NCBI GenBank assembly: GCA_016705245.1 | Contig: JADIYM010000029.1 | Span: 1-39,051 of the forward strand | From: Blastocatellia bacterium | GTDB taxonomy: Bacteria > Acidobacteriota > Blastocatellia > UBA7656 > JADIYM01 | DNA length: 39,051 nt | Direction of reading: 5' to 3' | Shown here: positions 14,716-23,550 of the stretch, in pieces | Layout: the number at the start of each line of letters is the position of its first letter | How positions within the stretch are numbered: position 1 is the stretch's first letter | Made by a program: the position numbers and the translations under genes | The notes under the pieces: generated by a model | Seen by the model: the letters and a program-made list of their open reading frames with translations, nothing else | Told to the model about the DNA's origin: nothing | Database searches by the model: none

Positions 14716-17070
14716 ATGAAGAGACTCACAGTATCTGCCGCCAGGTTCCTCGCGGTGGCGGTGTTGACGACCCCGCTTGCTGTGGAACCGGTCACGGCCC
14801 AGCAGTCCATTTCCATGGACCGCACGGTCTTGCCGATCCCAGAGCCGAAGCGTCAGACGTACACGGAACTGGACGCCAGAAATGCGAAGGCGCCGCCGCG
14901 CTGGGACGTGAAGGCCCCCGCGGGAGCCCCGAACGTCGTCGTCGTCCTCATCGACGACATGGGATTCGGCGCGTCGGGTGCGTTCGGCGGGCCGATCAAC
15001 ATGCCGACGTTGGAGAAGGTGGCGAAGACGGGAATCAAATACAACCGTTTTCATACGACCTCTCTCTGCTCACCGACGCGCGTGGCACTGCTCACCGGGT
15101 ACAACCATCACAGCAACAATGCCGGTTCGATCATGGAGACCGGAACCGCCTTTCCCGGCAACACGGGCGTCCGTCCCCAGTCGATCACGACGGCTGCAGA
15201 AGTGCTCAGGCAGAACGGCTACAGCACGGCAGCCTTTGGCAAGTACCACGAAACTCCGCCGTGGGAGATCTCGGCAGCAGGGCCCTACGACCGCTGGCCA
15301 ACCCACTCCGGATTCGAGAAGTTCTACGGCTTCATCGGCGGTGAGACGAACCAGTATGCGCCGCTGATCTACGACGGGACCACACAGGTCGAGCTTCCGG
15401 AAGATCCGAAATACCACTTCACGACCGACATGACCAACCAGGCCATGTCGTGGATGAAGTTCCAGAAGGCGCTCAGCCCCGACAAGCCGTTCTACATGTA
15501 CTTCGCGCCGGGTGCGACGCACGCGCCGCACCATGTTCCTGCCGAATGGCGCGACAAATACAAGGGCAAGTTCGACCAGGGCTGGGACAAGGTCCGCGAG
15601 GAAACGCTCGAGCGACAGAAGAAGCTCGGCATCGTTCCGGCCGATACGAAGCTTGCGCCGAAGCACAAGGACATCAAGGATTGGGCGACGCTGTCGGCCG
15701 ACGAGAAGAAGCTGTTCACGCGCCAGATGGAGACCTATGCAGGTTTTGCGGAGCACACCGACAACGAGATCGGCCGGCTCTACAGCGCGATTGAGGAGAT
15801 CGGCCAGGTTGACAACACGTTGTTCATCTACATCGTCGGCGACAACGGCGCCAGCGCCGAGGGCCAGATGAACGGGACGTTCAACGAGATGTCGTTCTTC
15901 AACGCTGCGCCCGAAACCGTCGCGGATATGTTGGAGCATTACGACGAGTGGGGCGGCGAAAGCACGTATCCGCATTTCCCCGCGGGATGGGCGGTGGCCT
16001 TGGATGCGCCGTTCACGTACAGCAAGCAGGTGGCGTCCGATTTCGGCGGAACCCGCAACGGCATGGTGATCCACTGGCCGAACGGCATCAAGGCGAAGGG
16101 CGAGATGCGGACCCAGTTCGGTCACGTGATCGACATCGCTCCAACCATCTACGAGGCCGCGAAGATCCCGGCGCCGAAGAGGGTGAATGGCATCGATCAG
16201 GATCCGATCGAGGGCAAGAGCCTCGTGTATTCCTTTGACAACCCCGGGGCGAAGGAAACGCACACGACTCAGTACTTCGAGATGTTCGGAAACCGGGCGA
16301 TCTACAGCAACGGCTGGTACGCGCGAACGATCCACAGGCCAGCCTGGCAGATGAAGGCGTCGCAGCCGCTCCTCGAAGATCCGTGGGAGCTCTACGACTC
16401 GAACGCCGACTTCAGCCTGGCGAACAACGTCGCCGCGGCGAACCCGGACAAACTGAAGGAGTTGCAGGCGCTTTTCATGTCGGAGGCCGAAAAGTACCAC
16501 GTCCTGCCGATCGACGATCGGTTGCTCGAGAGAACCAATGCCGCGCTCGTGGGACGGCCGACCGTCATGGAAGGCCGCAACAGTGTGACGTACGGCCCCG
16601 GGATGAAGGGCATGGGCGTCGACATCTTCATCGCCACGCCGGGCATGTCGTACACGATGACCGCGGACGTGGAGGTGCAAGACGGAGCGAACGGCGTGAT
16701 AGTCGCGCAGGGCGGCCGGTTCGGTGGATTCTCGTTCTTCCTGAGCGCCGGCAAACCGACATTCGTCTACAACTATCTCGGCCGCGAGAAGTTCACCGTC
16801 GCTTCGTCGCAGGCGCTAACGCCGGGACGACACACCGTGGTGTATGAGTTCACGTCCGACGGCGGACTTGGCAAGGGTGGTCTCGGGACGATCACGATCG
16901 ACGGCACCAAGGTCGGCGAAGGCCGAATCGGGAGAACCCAGCCAGGGATCTTCTCGGTCGACGATCTTGCGGATGTCGGTACCGATGATGGAACGCCCGT
17001 GACGGATTACGGACCGTCGCGGAAGTTCACGGGCACGCTCAACAAGGTCACGATCGTGACCAGGAAGTAG
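14716..17070 (+). CDS. Large exported arylsulfatase with CSPTR site, last gene of RiPP operon
   Basis: A 784-aa sulfatase. A signal peptide ends PVTAQ (residue 29). The metal-binding LIDDMGFG has Asp80 and Asp81; the formylglycine motif CSPTRVALLTG starts at Cys118. FAPGATHAPHH and GDNGASAEG follow, then a ~190-aa C-terminal beta-rich domain (VIVAQGGRFGGFSFFL, TIDGTKVGEGRI). It is a clear paralogue of the sulfatase at 8297-10693. TAGGAG lies about 9 bp before the ATG. The 183-bp gap after the precursor holds no palindrome and no obvious terminator, so it may be read from the RiPP promoter. A strong hairpin follows the stop. The Cys-type site needs FGE or a radical-SAM maturase for activation. 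The substrate is unknown. Confidence 0.95.
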   Translation: MKRLTVSAARFLAVAVLTTPLAVEPVTAQQSISMDRTVLPIPEPKRQTYTELDARNAKAPPRWDVKAPAGAPNVVVVLIDDMGFGASGAFGGPINMPTLEKVAKTGIKYNRFHTTSLCSPTRVALLTGYNHHSNNAGSIMETGTAFPGNTGVRPQSITTAAEVLRQNGYSTAAFGKYHETPPWEISAAGPYDRWPTHSGFEKFYGFIGGETNQYAPLIYDGTTQVELPEDPKYHFTTDMTNQAMSWMKFQKALSPDKPFYMYFAPGATHAPHHVPAEWRDKYKGKFDQGWDKVREETLERQKKLGIVPADTKLAPKHKDIKDWATLSADEKKLFTRQMETYAGFAEHTDNEIGRLYSAIEEIGQVDNTLFIYIVGDNGASAEGQMNGTFNEMSFFNAAPETVADMLEHYDEWGGESTYPHFPAGWAVALDAPFTYSKQVASDFGGTRNGMVIHWPNGIKAKGEMRTQFGHVIDIAPTIYEAAKIPAPKRVNGIDQDPIEGKSLVYSFDNPGAKETHTTQYFEMFGNRAIYSNGWYARTIHRPAWQMKASQPLLEDPWELYDSNADFSLANNVAAANPDKLKELQALFMSEAEKYHVLPIDDRLLERTNAALVGRPTVMEGRNSVTYGPGMKGMGVDIFIATPGMSYTMTADVEVQDGANGVIVAQGGRFGGFSFFLSAGKPTFVYNYLGREKFTVASSQALTPGRHTVVYEFTSDGGLGKGGLGTITIDGTKVGEGRIGRTQPGIFSVDDLADVGTDDGTPVTDYGPSRKFTGTLNKVTIVTRK

Positions 17071-17091
17071 CCTGGCTCAGGGTTCGAGACG

Positions 17092-17128
17092 AACGGCTGC
17101 AGCTCGCAAGTGCTGCAGCCGTTTCTCA
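17092..17128 (+). terminator. Probable transcription terminator after the sulfatase
   Basis: A perfect 12-bp stem, AACGGCTGCAGC (17092-17103) with GCTGCAGCCGTT (17112-17123), has an 8-nt loop and is followed by TCTCATTT. It lies 21 bp after the stop codon. The T-tract is modest. Confidence 0.7.
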
Positions 17129-17143
17129 TTTCCGGGCAAGAGT

Positions 17144-17236
17144 CCTCTGCGTCTCTGCGGAACCTCTGCGTCTCTGCGAGAAACCCTCTCGTCAGGTTTC
17201 TCGCCGAGGCGCAGAGGTCCCGCAGAGACGCAGAGG
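17144..17236. repeat. Inverted repeat of CTCTGCGTCTCTGCG type
   Basis: Arms at 17144-17184 and 17196-17236 repeat CCTCTGCGTCTCTGCG twice each and pair with a short spacer. It lies between convergent genes and could terminate both. Similar repeats are common in many bacterial genomes. Confidence 0.8.
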
Positions 17237-17252
17237 CGCATCGACCCCACCG

Positions 17253-18329
17253 TCACCCGCCTTGCGGGACGAGAATGGTGAATCCGAATGTGACCGACCA
17301 CTTCGTCGTCCCCGGCGTGTTCTTCGCGTTGTACTGAGGGTTGACGAAGAACCGAACGGGCTGGCCCCCGAGCGTAGTCACCTTTCCGAACTGCACGCTG
17401 GCCGGGATCGACACGAACGCCGGCTGCTTCCAATCGACGAGGATCTGCTGGTCGCCGATGCTGACGCTCCACCCCTGCCCGAGTTGGTACGCGAGAATCG
17501 GCTGCAACGAAGACGTCGCAGTCGTCGTGCTGAAGAAATTCTGATTGAAGATTCCGAACTGCAACCGACCCTTTGTACCGATGAAGACGAAGGCTGGCCC
17601 GGCCTCAAAAGTGTCGGCGTCCGAGTTCCTGTTTCGCCGGAAATTGACTAGCGGGCCGACGCCGATGGTCCCGGCCTTCTTCTTGAAGATCATCAAGTCG
17701 ACGACGGTCACGTCGCCGACGCCGGCAGATGTCGGACCCGTGCTCGTATATGGCACGTTCACCCGCAGGAGGTTGACCTTTCCCCACGCCTTGAACGGGA
17801 TCACGCTCTGGAAGGTAACGACATTGGCATCGTCGTCGATACCCCAGTGCGAAGGTGAGTAGGTGGTCTTGATCGTGTGCGACAGGAGCGCCGCGGTGGG
17901 ATCGGTCGCCTGCTGCGCGAGGTCGCCCTTTCCGGCTTCGGGTGCCGGAGCGGCTCCCGAACCAGCCGGGCCAGCTTGCTGCGGCGCGACCGCGGACGTG
18001 GCCTGCGTTGCAGTTGGCGCATCGGACGCGGGCGCGACTCTGCGCTCGGCCTCCAACTCAGCGACCTTCTGTTCGAGCTTGCGGATCTGCTCGAGCAAAA
18101 ACGCGCGCTCGTCGTCCGAGAGCGGGGCGGGCGTCGCGGCGCCAGCGAGCGGCGAGACCGTCGTCGACGGGGCGACCGCATTCTGTCCCCGCGCCACCGC
18201 AGGGACGAGTGCGAGCGCGACGACTACACTTGCGGCAATCAGCAGGCGCGAACGCAGTCCGTGATCCGGTGCGTGTCTTGAAACTGATCTTATCGAGAGA
18301 TTCCTCCGCTGGCCGGTGAGCGAAGCCAA
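17253..18329 (-). CDS. Outer-membrane transporter-like barrel with N-terminal coiled coil
   Basis: A secreted protein of about 330-358 aa. A signal segment (LLIAASVVVALALVPAVA) is followed by a short coiled coil (residues ~70-96, LLEQIRKLEQKVAELEAE), an Ala/Pro linker, then a barrel domain beginning DLAQQATDPTAAL. It continues VVTFQSVIPF, GVGDVTVVDLMIF and ends WSVTFGFTILVP. This layout resembles proteins often mislabelled 'neuromedin U', which are predicted outer-membrane channels. The frame opens with TTG at 18329; GGAGG lies inside the frame about 20 bp downstream with no good start after it, so the start is uncertain. A perfect palindrome promoter lies upstream. Confidence 0.85.
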   Translation of the reverse strand: MASLTGQRRNLSIRSVSRHAPDHGLRSRLLIAASVVVALALVPAVARGQNAVAPSTTVSPLAGAATPAPLSDDERAFLLEQIRKLEQKVAELEAERRVAPASDAPTATQATSAVAPQQAGPAGSGAAPAPEAGKGDLAQQATDPTAALLSHTIKTTYSPSHWGIDDDANVVTFQSVIPFKAWGKVNLLRVNVPYTSTGPTSAGVGDVTVVDLMIFKKKAGTIGVGPLVNFRRNRNSDADTFEAGPAFVFIGTKGRLQFGIFNQNFFSTTTATSSLQPILAYQLGQGWSVSIGDQQILVDWKQPAFVSIPASVQFGKVTTLGGQPVRFFVNPQYNAKNTPGTTKWSVTFGFTILVPQGG

Positions 18330-18357
18330 CCTGTGACGTGATTTGGGTCGTCAGGCA

Positions 18358-18402
18358 ATTCTCCGACGAGCACGCATTGCCCGCTATTGGACCTTGGTCC
18401 AA
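18358..18402 (-). promoter_or_regulatory. Palindrome promoter of the coiled-coil barrel gene
   Basis: Perfect TTGGACCTTGGTCCAA at 18387-18402, with GAGAAT (18358-18363, minus strand) after 23 bp. The predicted start is near 18351, about 22 nt before the putative TTG start. Confidence 0.65.
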
Positions 18403-18488
18403 GGGGGCTGTGCGACGAGCGAGCACCTTCGTCATTTGGGAGCCTGTCGAAGTAACGGCATCGTGCTTCATGGACCACCTGCGGAGGA

Positions 18489-18608
18489 CCAGAACCCGGA
18501 GCGAAGCGACGGGCCGGCCGTCCAACACGGATCGAGACGACGGCAAGCGATGCCTATCAGCCCGCGACCAGTGCCTGCGTGAGGCCGGCCCCTCGTTACG
18601 GCTCTGAG
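18489..18608. repeat. Inverted repeat, family CCAGAACCCCGAGCGAAGCG, decayed
   Basis: Left arm 18489-18519 and decayed right arm 18583-18608 (GGCCGGCCCCTCG retained). A better copy is at 21095-21220. Together with the tandem array at 18661-19250 it fills most of the 950-bp gap between two minus-strand genes. I see no gene in this gap. Confidence 0.65.
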
Positions 18609-18660
18609 CGTGTCCCACAGCTCGTGCTCGACACGGTCAGAACTGCGAGGGGCCGACTGA

Positions 18661-19250
18661 GCGCTCGAGCTGGTGGTGGCGGACGCAATCGGATCGGGCG
18701 TGCGGTACAACCACCGGGCGGGAGATGGAAGGCCGGCCGCTCACTGCGTTCGCGGTTCTGGGACGTGCGGTTGGGAGAGCGGTCCCCGTCGGCCGCAGGC
18801 CGACCCGGAACCGCGAGCGTAGCGAGCGGCCGGCCGTGCCGAGCGCTCACATCGGTGGTGGCGGATGCAGGCGGATCGGGCGTGCGGTACAACCACCGGG
18901 CGGGAGATGCAAGGCCGGCCCGGAAGCGCGGTGCAACCACTTGGCGGGAGATGGAAGGCCGGCCGCTCACTGCGTTCGCGGTTCTGGGACGTGCGGTCGG
19001 GAGAGCGGTCCCCGTCGGCCGCAGGCCGACCCGCAACCACGAGCGTAGCGAGCGGCCGGCCGTGCCGAGCGCTCACGTCGGTGGTGGCGGATGCAGGCGG
19101 ATCGGGCGTGCGGCACAACCACCGGGCGGGAGATGCAAGGCCGGCCCGGAAGCGCGGTACAACCACCGGGCGGGAGATGGAAGGCCGGCCGCTCACTGCG
19201 TTCGCGGTTCTGGGACGTGCGGTCGGGAGGGCGGTCCCGGCCGGCCGTGC
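18661..19250. repeat. Tandem array of a ~226-bp unit, about 2.8 copies
   Basis: Copies begin at about 18661 (shorter, ~180 bp), 18841 and 19067; the last two are offset by exactly 226 bp and nearly identical. Each full unit contains GGCGGATGCAGGCGGATCGG, an internal doublet ending GGGAGATGxAAGGCCGGCC, and GAGCGTAGCGAGCGGCCGG. The first copy lacks one internal doublet member. The open frames through the array are by-products of high GC; none has a supported start. It ends ~30 bp after the porin stop. Confidence 0.85.
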
Positions 19251-19281
19251 TGAGCGCTACCGCTCGGGGTTCTGGTCGCCT

Positions 19282-20994
19282 CTAGAAGCTGAACCAGCAG
19301 ATGGCTTCGAATTTCGTGTTGCTGTTCACGAGATCCGTGCTGGCGCCCGTCATGAAGTCCACGGTGCGGAAGTTCGTCTTGATGAAGTTGTACGCGATGG
19401 CGAACGTGAACGGCCCCGGCGTCCACCACGCGCTGATCTCCGAGTTCCAGTTGCGAGTCCGGAAGTAGTTGTTCGTCAGCGAGCCGGTCACGACCGGAAG
19501 CGACGGATCGAGCGCGTATTGCGCGCCGCCGGCCCAGCGGATGCTGACCGTGTCCGTGAGGAAAAACATCGGGTTCACGAAGCCGCCAGCACTGCGGGCG
19601 GGCTCGAGCGTTCCGTCGGCGCGGAGCACGACGCGTCGATCGAACCCGGCATCGAGATAGCGGGCTTCACCGTTCGTCCAGAGTCCACCCATCCGGAACG
19701 TGAACGTGCGAGCCCGGCTCTCGGCATTGAATCCAAGGTCGTCGATCGAGATGCCGCCGTGAACGGCCTTCGCGGTGAAGCTCTGCTCGTCGAAGTTCGA
19801 TTGCAGGCCGAAGTCGGCGTTGAACGTTCCGGCCTCGAAACGTTCGATGAACCGGCCGGTGGCGAACCTCGCGCCGAAACGCAGCTTGCGGATGCCGAAC
19901 GAGTCTCCGATACGCGATGTCGATTCGTATCCGACACCGAGGCTGAAGACCGGGATCTCACCTACTTCGCCGTTGCCGAGGTCGCCGCCGACGTTGTCGT
20001 TGCCCAGGAACGGTCGCTCGACGCCGCCGATGATGCCGATCCGGCCCGAGCTGCCGACCGGAATGAGATAGGCGACGGTCGCGCGAGGGTTGCGGCGAAA
20101 CACGACGCCGAGCCCGCCACTCATGACGTTGAAGTCGACGGTCTCCGGTATGAGGTCCGCGTAGCCGCCGGTCTGGCCGACGGTCAGGAGGAGCTGAGAG
20201 CCTTCCTTCCCGATGCCGTCGAAAATCCAGCGCAGATAGGCGTGCCGCAGCCGCGGATTCGGATTGATGGCGCCGTTGTCGCCGCCGCTCAGGTTCCGCG
20301 CGAAGTCGAACTCGAGGTAGCCGAAGGTCTTGCCACCGAGCGTGGTTGGTCCCTGCACCGCGAGCAGCATCCGCGAGTGACCGGCCAGGGCGCGGAAGCT
20401 GTCCCGGCCGGCATTGTCGCCGCCTCCCGGGATGTTCGGATCCGGCAGCAGGGCTTGCGAAACCGCGTCGCCGACCGGTGTGGAGTTGTGCTGGAAGCTC
20501 GTGCGGAGCGACCCGCCGATCCGGACCTTGAAGTTGTCGCCTGTGTAGACGTTTCCAATGAGGTCGCCGCCCTTCATCGGCAGGGCCGACAGCGGGTCAG
20601 GGCGATCGTGGCGCTGCTCGGATCCGGATTGCAGCACGGGTTTGCCGTCGTCCTGTGTGGCGGGAATCGTCGAGGTTGCCTGAGCATCGGGCGCAACGGG
20701 AGCGGCAGCTCCGGCCGCGGCCGCCGTATCGGCGACCCGGCGCTCGGCCTCTTCGCGTTTGGCGCGCTCGGCGGCGAGCTCGGCGGTCCGGGCGTCGAGC
20801 TCGCGCCGGAGGGCGTCGATCTCGGCCTTCGTCGCCCGCTCGAACGCCTCGACGCGGCGCTCGAGCGCTTCGATACGCTGGTCGGATGCGGTCCCGGTGG
20901 CTGGCTCCTGCGCGTGGACGACCGGGGTTGCAATCCAGAAAAACACCGCGCAGGCGAAGCTCGCCAGCGTCGAGAGTCTTGCGATTCCGTTCAT
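19282..20994 (-). CDS. DcaP-like trimeric porin with coiled coil
   Basis: A 570-aa outer-membrane protein. A signal peptide ends TPVVHAQ (residue 29). A coiled coil at about residues 37-80 (RIEALERRVEAFERATKAEID) is followed by a Pro/Ala linker. A large barrel then starts DNFKVRIGGSLRTSF, with FGYLEFDFARN, LRHAYLRWIF, GGVERPFLG and a final strand ending WFSF. A C-terminal Phe is the usual outer-membrane assembly signal. This order matches DcaP/porin-type proteins. The start is the ATG at 20994; the upstream in-frame extension runs through a repeat. The ribosome site is weak. No palindrome precedes it; it may have its own promoter or read-through from the esterase gene. Confidence 0.88.
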   Translation of the reverse strand: MNGIARLSTLASFACAVFFWIATPVVHAQEPATGTASDQRIEALERRVEAFERATKAEIDALRRELDARTAELAAERAKREEAERRVADTAAAAGAAAPVAPDAQATSTIPATQDDGKPVLQSGSEQRHDRPDPLSALPMKGGDLIGNVYTGDNFKVRIGGSLRTSFQHNSTPVGDAVSQALLPDPNIPGGGDNAGRDSFRALAGHSRMLLAVQGPTTLGGKTFGYLEFDFARNLSGGDNGAINPNPRLRHAYLRWIFDGIGKEGSQLLLTVGQTGGYADLIPETVDFNVMSGGLGVVFRRNPRATVAYLIPVGSSGRIGIIGGVERPFLGNDNVGGDLGNGEVGEIPVFSLGVGYESTSRIGDSFGIRKLRFGARFATGRFIERFEAGTFNADFGLQSNFDEQSFTAKAVHGGISIDDLGFNAESRARTFTFRMGGLWTNGEARYLDAGFDRRVVLRADGTLEPARSAGGFVNPMFFLTDTVSIRWAGGAQYALDPSLPVVTGSLTNNYFRTRNWNSEISAWWTPGPFTFAIAYNFIKTNFRTVDFMTGASTDLVNSNTKFEAICWFSF

Positions 20995-21094
20995 TGTTTG
21001 ATCAGCTCGAACCGTGAGCTGCCTACAACCGCTCGGCGCCAACTCGCACTCCCGTGAGGACGGTTCATGCCAGCTACCTACAAGCAGCGAAGGG

Positions 21095-21220
21095 CCAGAA
21101 CCCCGAGCGAAGCGAGGGGCCGGCCTTCCGACGTGGACCGACACGATGGCACGCTTCTCACGTCGGCCCGCGATCTGCGCAAGTGTGAGGCCGGCCCCTC
21201 GCTGTCGCTCGGGGTTCTGG
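21095..21220. repeat. Inverted repeat, family CCAGAACCCCGAGCGAAGCG
   Basis: Arms 21095-21125 and 21189-21220 pair well (CCAGAACCCCGAGCGA with CGCTCGGGGTTCTGG, GAGGGGCCGGCC with GGCCGGCCCCTC). It lies between the porin start and the esterase stop. Confidence 0.8.
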
Positions 21221-21270
21221 TCCTCCGCAAGTGGTCCGTGACACGGTGCGGCTGTGGTCTCACGGGCACC

Positions 21271-22368
21271 TCAGAAACTTGTTGCCCGAAGGCCCGCTTC
21301 GCCGAGCACGGGAAGTCCCTCGCGGGATGCTTTCGCAACGGCGCCATTCAGGAACTGGAGCGGCAGATGCAGGCGCATGCCCCACGAGGTTTCATCGTGC
21401 GTTGCCATCGGGAAGCAGAGGTGCACGAGGTTCCGGCCGTACGTCCAGCCACGCGCCACGAGCGCCATGGCCATGCCCATCGTCACTTCGTAGTTGTCCT
21501 CCGGCCATCCGCTGTCGAGATAGAAGGCAACGTCTCTCGGCGCTTCGGTCAGCACGCGCTCCATCAGGTTGTCCTTGTGCGAGAACGTGCTCGACATGCA
21601 CACCCCGACGCCGAAGACCTCGGGGTGCTGCCACACCGCGTAGAACGACACGACGCCGCCAAGCGACGAGCCCCACACGGATCGCTGCCGGCGGTGTTTC
21701 TTCAGGCGTATCAGGCTCTCGGCCTGGGGCACGATCTCTTCGGCAAGCGATTTCGCGTACGGCTCGTAACCCGGACGGGTGTAATCGAGCATGCGGTCGC
21801 CGGAGTGGATGCCGATGAAGATGACGTCTTCGGCGGCATTCATCGCCGAGAGAATCTGGCTCGTTTCATCGACTTCCCATTCATGCCCCATGAACGCTTC
21901 CTCGGGGAAGAACAGGTTCTGTCCGTCCTGCATGTAGGCGACGGGATACGAGCGGAGCGTGTTCTCGTCGTAGCCCGGCGGCAGGTACGCGCGCAGTTTG
22001 TGGGGCCGTCCGAGGATCGCCGACGGAAACTCGACGAGTCTCGAGAAACGCCCGTTCGACTCGTCGAAGAAGAACGGATAGTGCTTCCGCTTGTCGGCCT
22101 CGGTCATCAACAGGAGCCGATTCGGACCGACAGACCAGCGATGTTCGCCGCGTTGCACGAGACAGGGCTTGAAGTAGAGAAACGGCTGCGTGGATTCGAC
22201 CTCGAAGGTCGAGATCGTTCCATCTTCGCTTACCGACGTCGGCTCGACGTCGGCGTCCCAGTCGAGCTCGGTTCGCAACACGATTCGGCCTTTCCCGGCC
22301 GGATAGGCGACGCGGAGCGTGCGTTTGAGCGCTCGGTCGGTGCTGTAGAGTTTTGGAGAGTCCGACAT
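21271..22368 (-). CDS. Alpha/beta-hydrolase of the enterochelin-esterase type
   Basis: A 365-aa protein with no signal peptide. The N-terminal ~110 residues look like the early-set beta domain seen in Fes-type esterases. The hydrolase domain (PF00756-like) starts about LRAYLPPGYD. It contains VAYMQDGQNLF, IFIGIHSG and the nucleophile elbow WGSSLGG with Ser235. Asp in YLDSGWPEDN and His in MATHDETSWG fit the rest of the triad. It would hydrolyse an ester; a siderophore is one possibility but nothing nearby supports iron uptake. The ATG at 22368 has AGGAGG at good spacing; an ATG seven codons upstream does not. It lies downstream of DUF2950, separated by an inverted repeat. Confidence 0.9.
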   Translation of the reverse strand: MSDSPKLYSTDRALKRTLRVAYPAGKGRIVLRTELDWDADVEPTSVSEDGTISTFEVESTQPFLYFKPCLVQRGEHRWSVGPNRLLLMTEADKRKHYPFFFDESNGRFSRLVEFPSAILGRPHKLRAYLPPGYDENTLRSYPVAYMQDGQNLFFPEEAFMGHEWEVDETSQILSAMNAAEDVIFIGIHSGDRMLDYTRPGYEPYAKSLAEEIVPQAESLIRLKKHRRQRSVWGSSLGGVVSFYAVWQHPEVFGVGVCMSSTFSHKDNLMERVLTEAPRDVAFYLDSGWPEDNYEVTMGMAMALVARGWTYGRNLVHLCFPMATHDETSWGMRLHLPLQFLNGAVAKASREGLPVLGEAGLRATSF

Positions 22369-22413
22369 CTTCGCCTCCTCCCGTGTCATCGGGTGAGCCG
22401 CGACGACGATCGT

Positions 22414-22545
22414 CTTGCGCGAAGCGCCTTGGAGTGCGGCGCGAAGCGCCGCTTTGGATTGTCGTTCGATACCGTCAACGCGTCCGGTACCCGACGGTCA
22501 TCCAAAGCGGCGCTTCGCGCCGCACTCCAAGGCGCTTCGCGCAAG
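22414..22545. repeat. Inverted repeat, family ATTGCGCGAAGCGCC, well preserved
   Basis: Left arm 22414-22459 and right arm about 22500-22545 are almost exact complements. The inner palindrome is GCGAAGCGCCGC, as in the copy at 2841, whereas the copies at 6582 and 27911 carry TGAATCGCCGC. Two subtypes of the family therefore coexist. Confidence 0.85.
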
Positions 22546-22553
22546 AGTCAGGT

Positions 22554-23531
22554 TCAGTCTTCATCCACGAGAGTCCACGTCGCATCCGGGTTGTACGCCC
22601 GCATCCCGGCTGCAAGGGCCGCGGTTCGCGGGCCCAGGTCCTTCTGGTAGACCTTGCCCTGGTGGTTCACGATGAACGTCGTGAGTCCAGAGCTTCCCCA
22701 CGTCGCCGGGTATGCCACCAGCGCAAATCCGCCGATCATGTTGCCGTTGATGACGTAGCCGTAGGCGCCGCCCGGTGCTCTCGCCCCCTGGCGCGTGAGG
22801 ATCCTGAAGTAGTAGCCATGGAATGGTTGCGGCCCTTCCTGCTGAAGGTTGTACGAGCCGGCAGACGCGTACGCGACGAGCGGACCCAGTGGACTCTCGT
22901 CGTCCTCGTCCGAAGTCTGCCAGTAGAGTCCGTTCTTCATTCCGGGATTGCTGTTGAAGTGCTGCGCATACTCGAGGACTTCGTCGCCGTCACGGTCTTC
23001 GTCGGCATACTCGCGCTGTGACCGAACGTACTCGCGGCAGACCCTGATCGTGTGCAACTCGTTGGCGCCGATCCGCCGATTGAACATCTCCTCGAGCCCC
23101 GCGTCGCCGTCGAAAAACCAGCGGTCGCCGGCGCGCACGATCGGGAACTGGAAGGGCCAGTTTTCGGCTCCGAGATAGAGGATGACGGTCGAGTCGCTTC
23201 GCTTCACGAGGTTCGTCAGCTTGCCGAGTCTCTTTGCGAACAGTGCGTATGCCGTCTTGTCCGCGACGACGTCGCCCGACGAAAACTCGGAACTCGCGGG
23301 ACCGAACAACTTCGGTAGTGCGGCCTTGTCTCCCGCCGTCACTGCCGCCTCGAGCGCTGACACCGCTTCCTCGGGCGAGGCAAAAGTCGTCTGGCCGGCC
23401 TTGGGAGTCGCGGTCGCCGGAGGCGCCGGCCCCTGCCCAAGGACCGGAGCCGTGAGCACGGCAACAACGAAGAGAGCGAGAACCCACCGGACGGCCAGTG
23501 GCGTTCGTCGATTGCTACTCGCGATCGTCAT
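22554..23531 (-). CDS. DUF2950 secreted protein
   Basis: A 325-aa protein with signal peptide (VLALFVVAVLTAPVLGQ). The mature part starts with FASPEEAVSALEAAVTAGDKAAL and continues through VVADKTAYALF, WPFQFPIVRAGDRWFFD and ELHTIRVCREYV. The C-terminal half has PFHGYYFRILTRQG, GGFALVAYPATWGSSG, TFIVNHQGKVYQKDLG. This is the DUF2950 pattern; the function is unknown. I choose the ATG at 23531, with AAAGGA 6 nt upstream. It begins 19 bp after the DUF3300 stop, and DUF2950 is commonly found beside DUF3300, so the two probably act together in the envelope. Confidence 0.9.
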   Translation of the reverse strand: MTIASSNRRTPLAVRWVLALFVVAVLTAPVLGQGPAPPATATPKAGQTTFASPEEAVSALEAAVTAGDKAALPKLFGPASSEFSSGDVVADKTAYALFAKRLGKLTNLVKRSDSTVILYLGAENWPFQFPIVRAGDRWFFDGDAGLEEMFNRRIGANELHTIRVCREYVRSQREYADEDRDGDEVLEYAQHFNSNPGMKNGLYWQTSDEDDESPLGPLVAYASAGSYNLQQEGPQPFHGYYFRILTRQGARAPGGAYGYVINGNMIGGFALVAYPATWGSSGLTTFIVNHQGKVYQKDLGPRTAALAAGMRAYNPDATWTLVDED

Positions 23532-23550
23532 GTTCATTCCTTTACCTTGC

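Noticed and set aside
18865..21057. Very long plus-strand open frame (~730 codons)
   Set aside because: It runs antisense through the porin gene and through tandem repeats; it has low-complexity Arg/Gly/Pro content and no ribosome site. It is a by-product of high GC.
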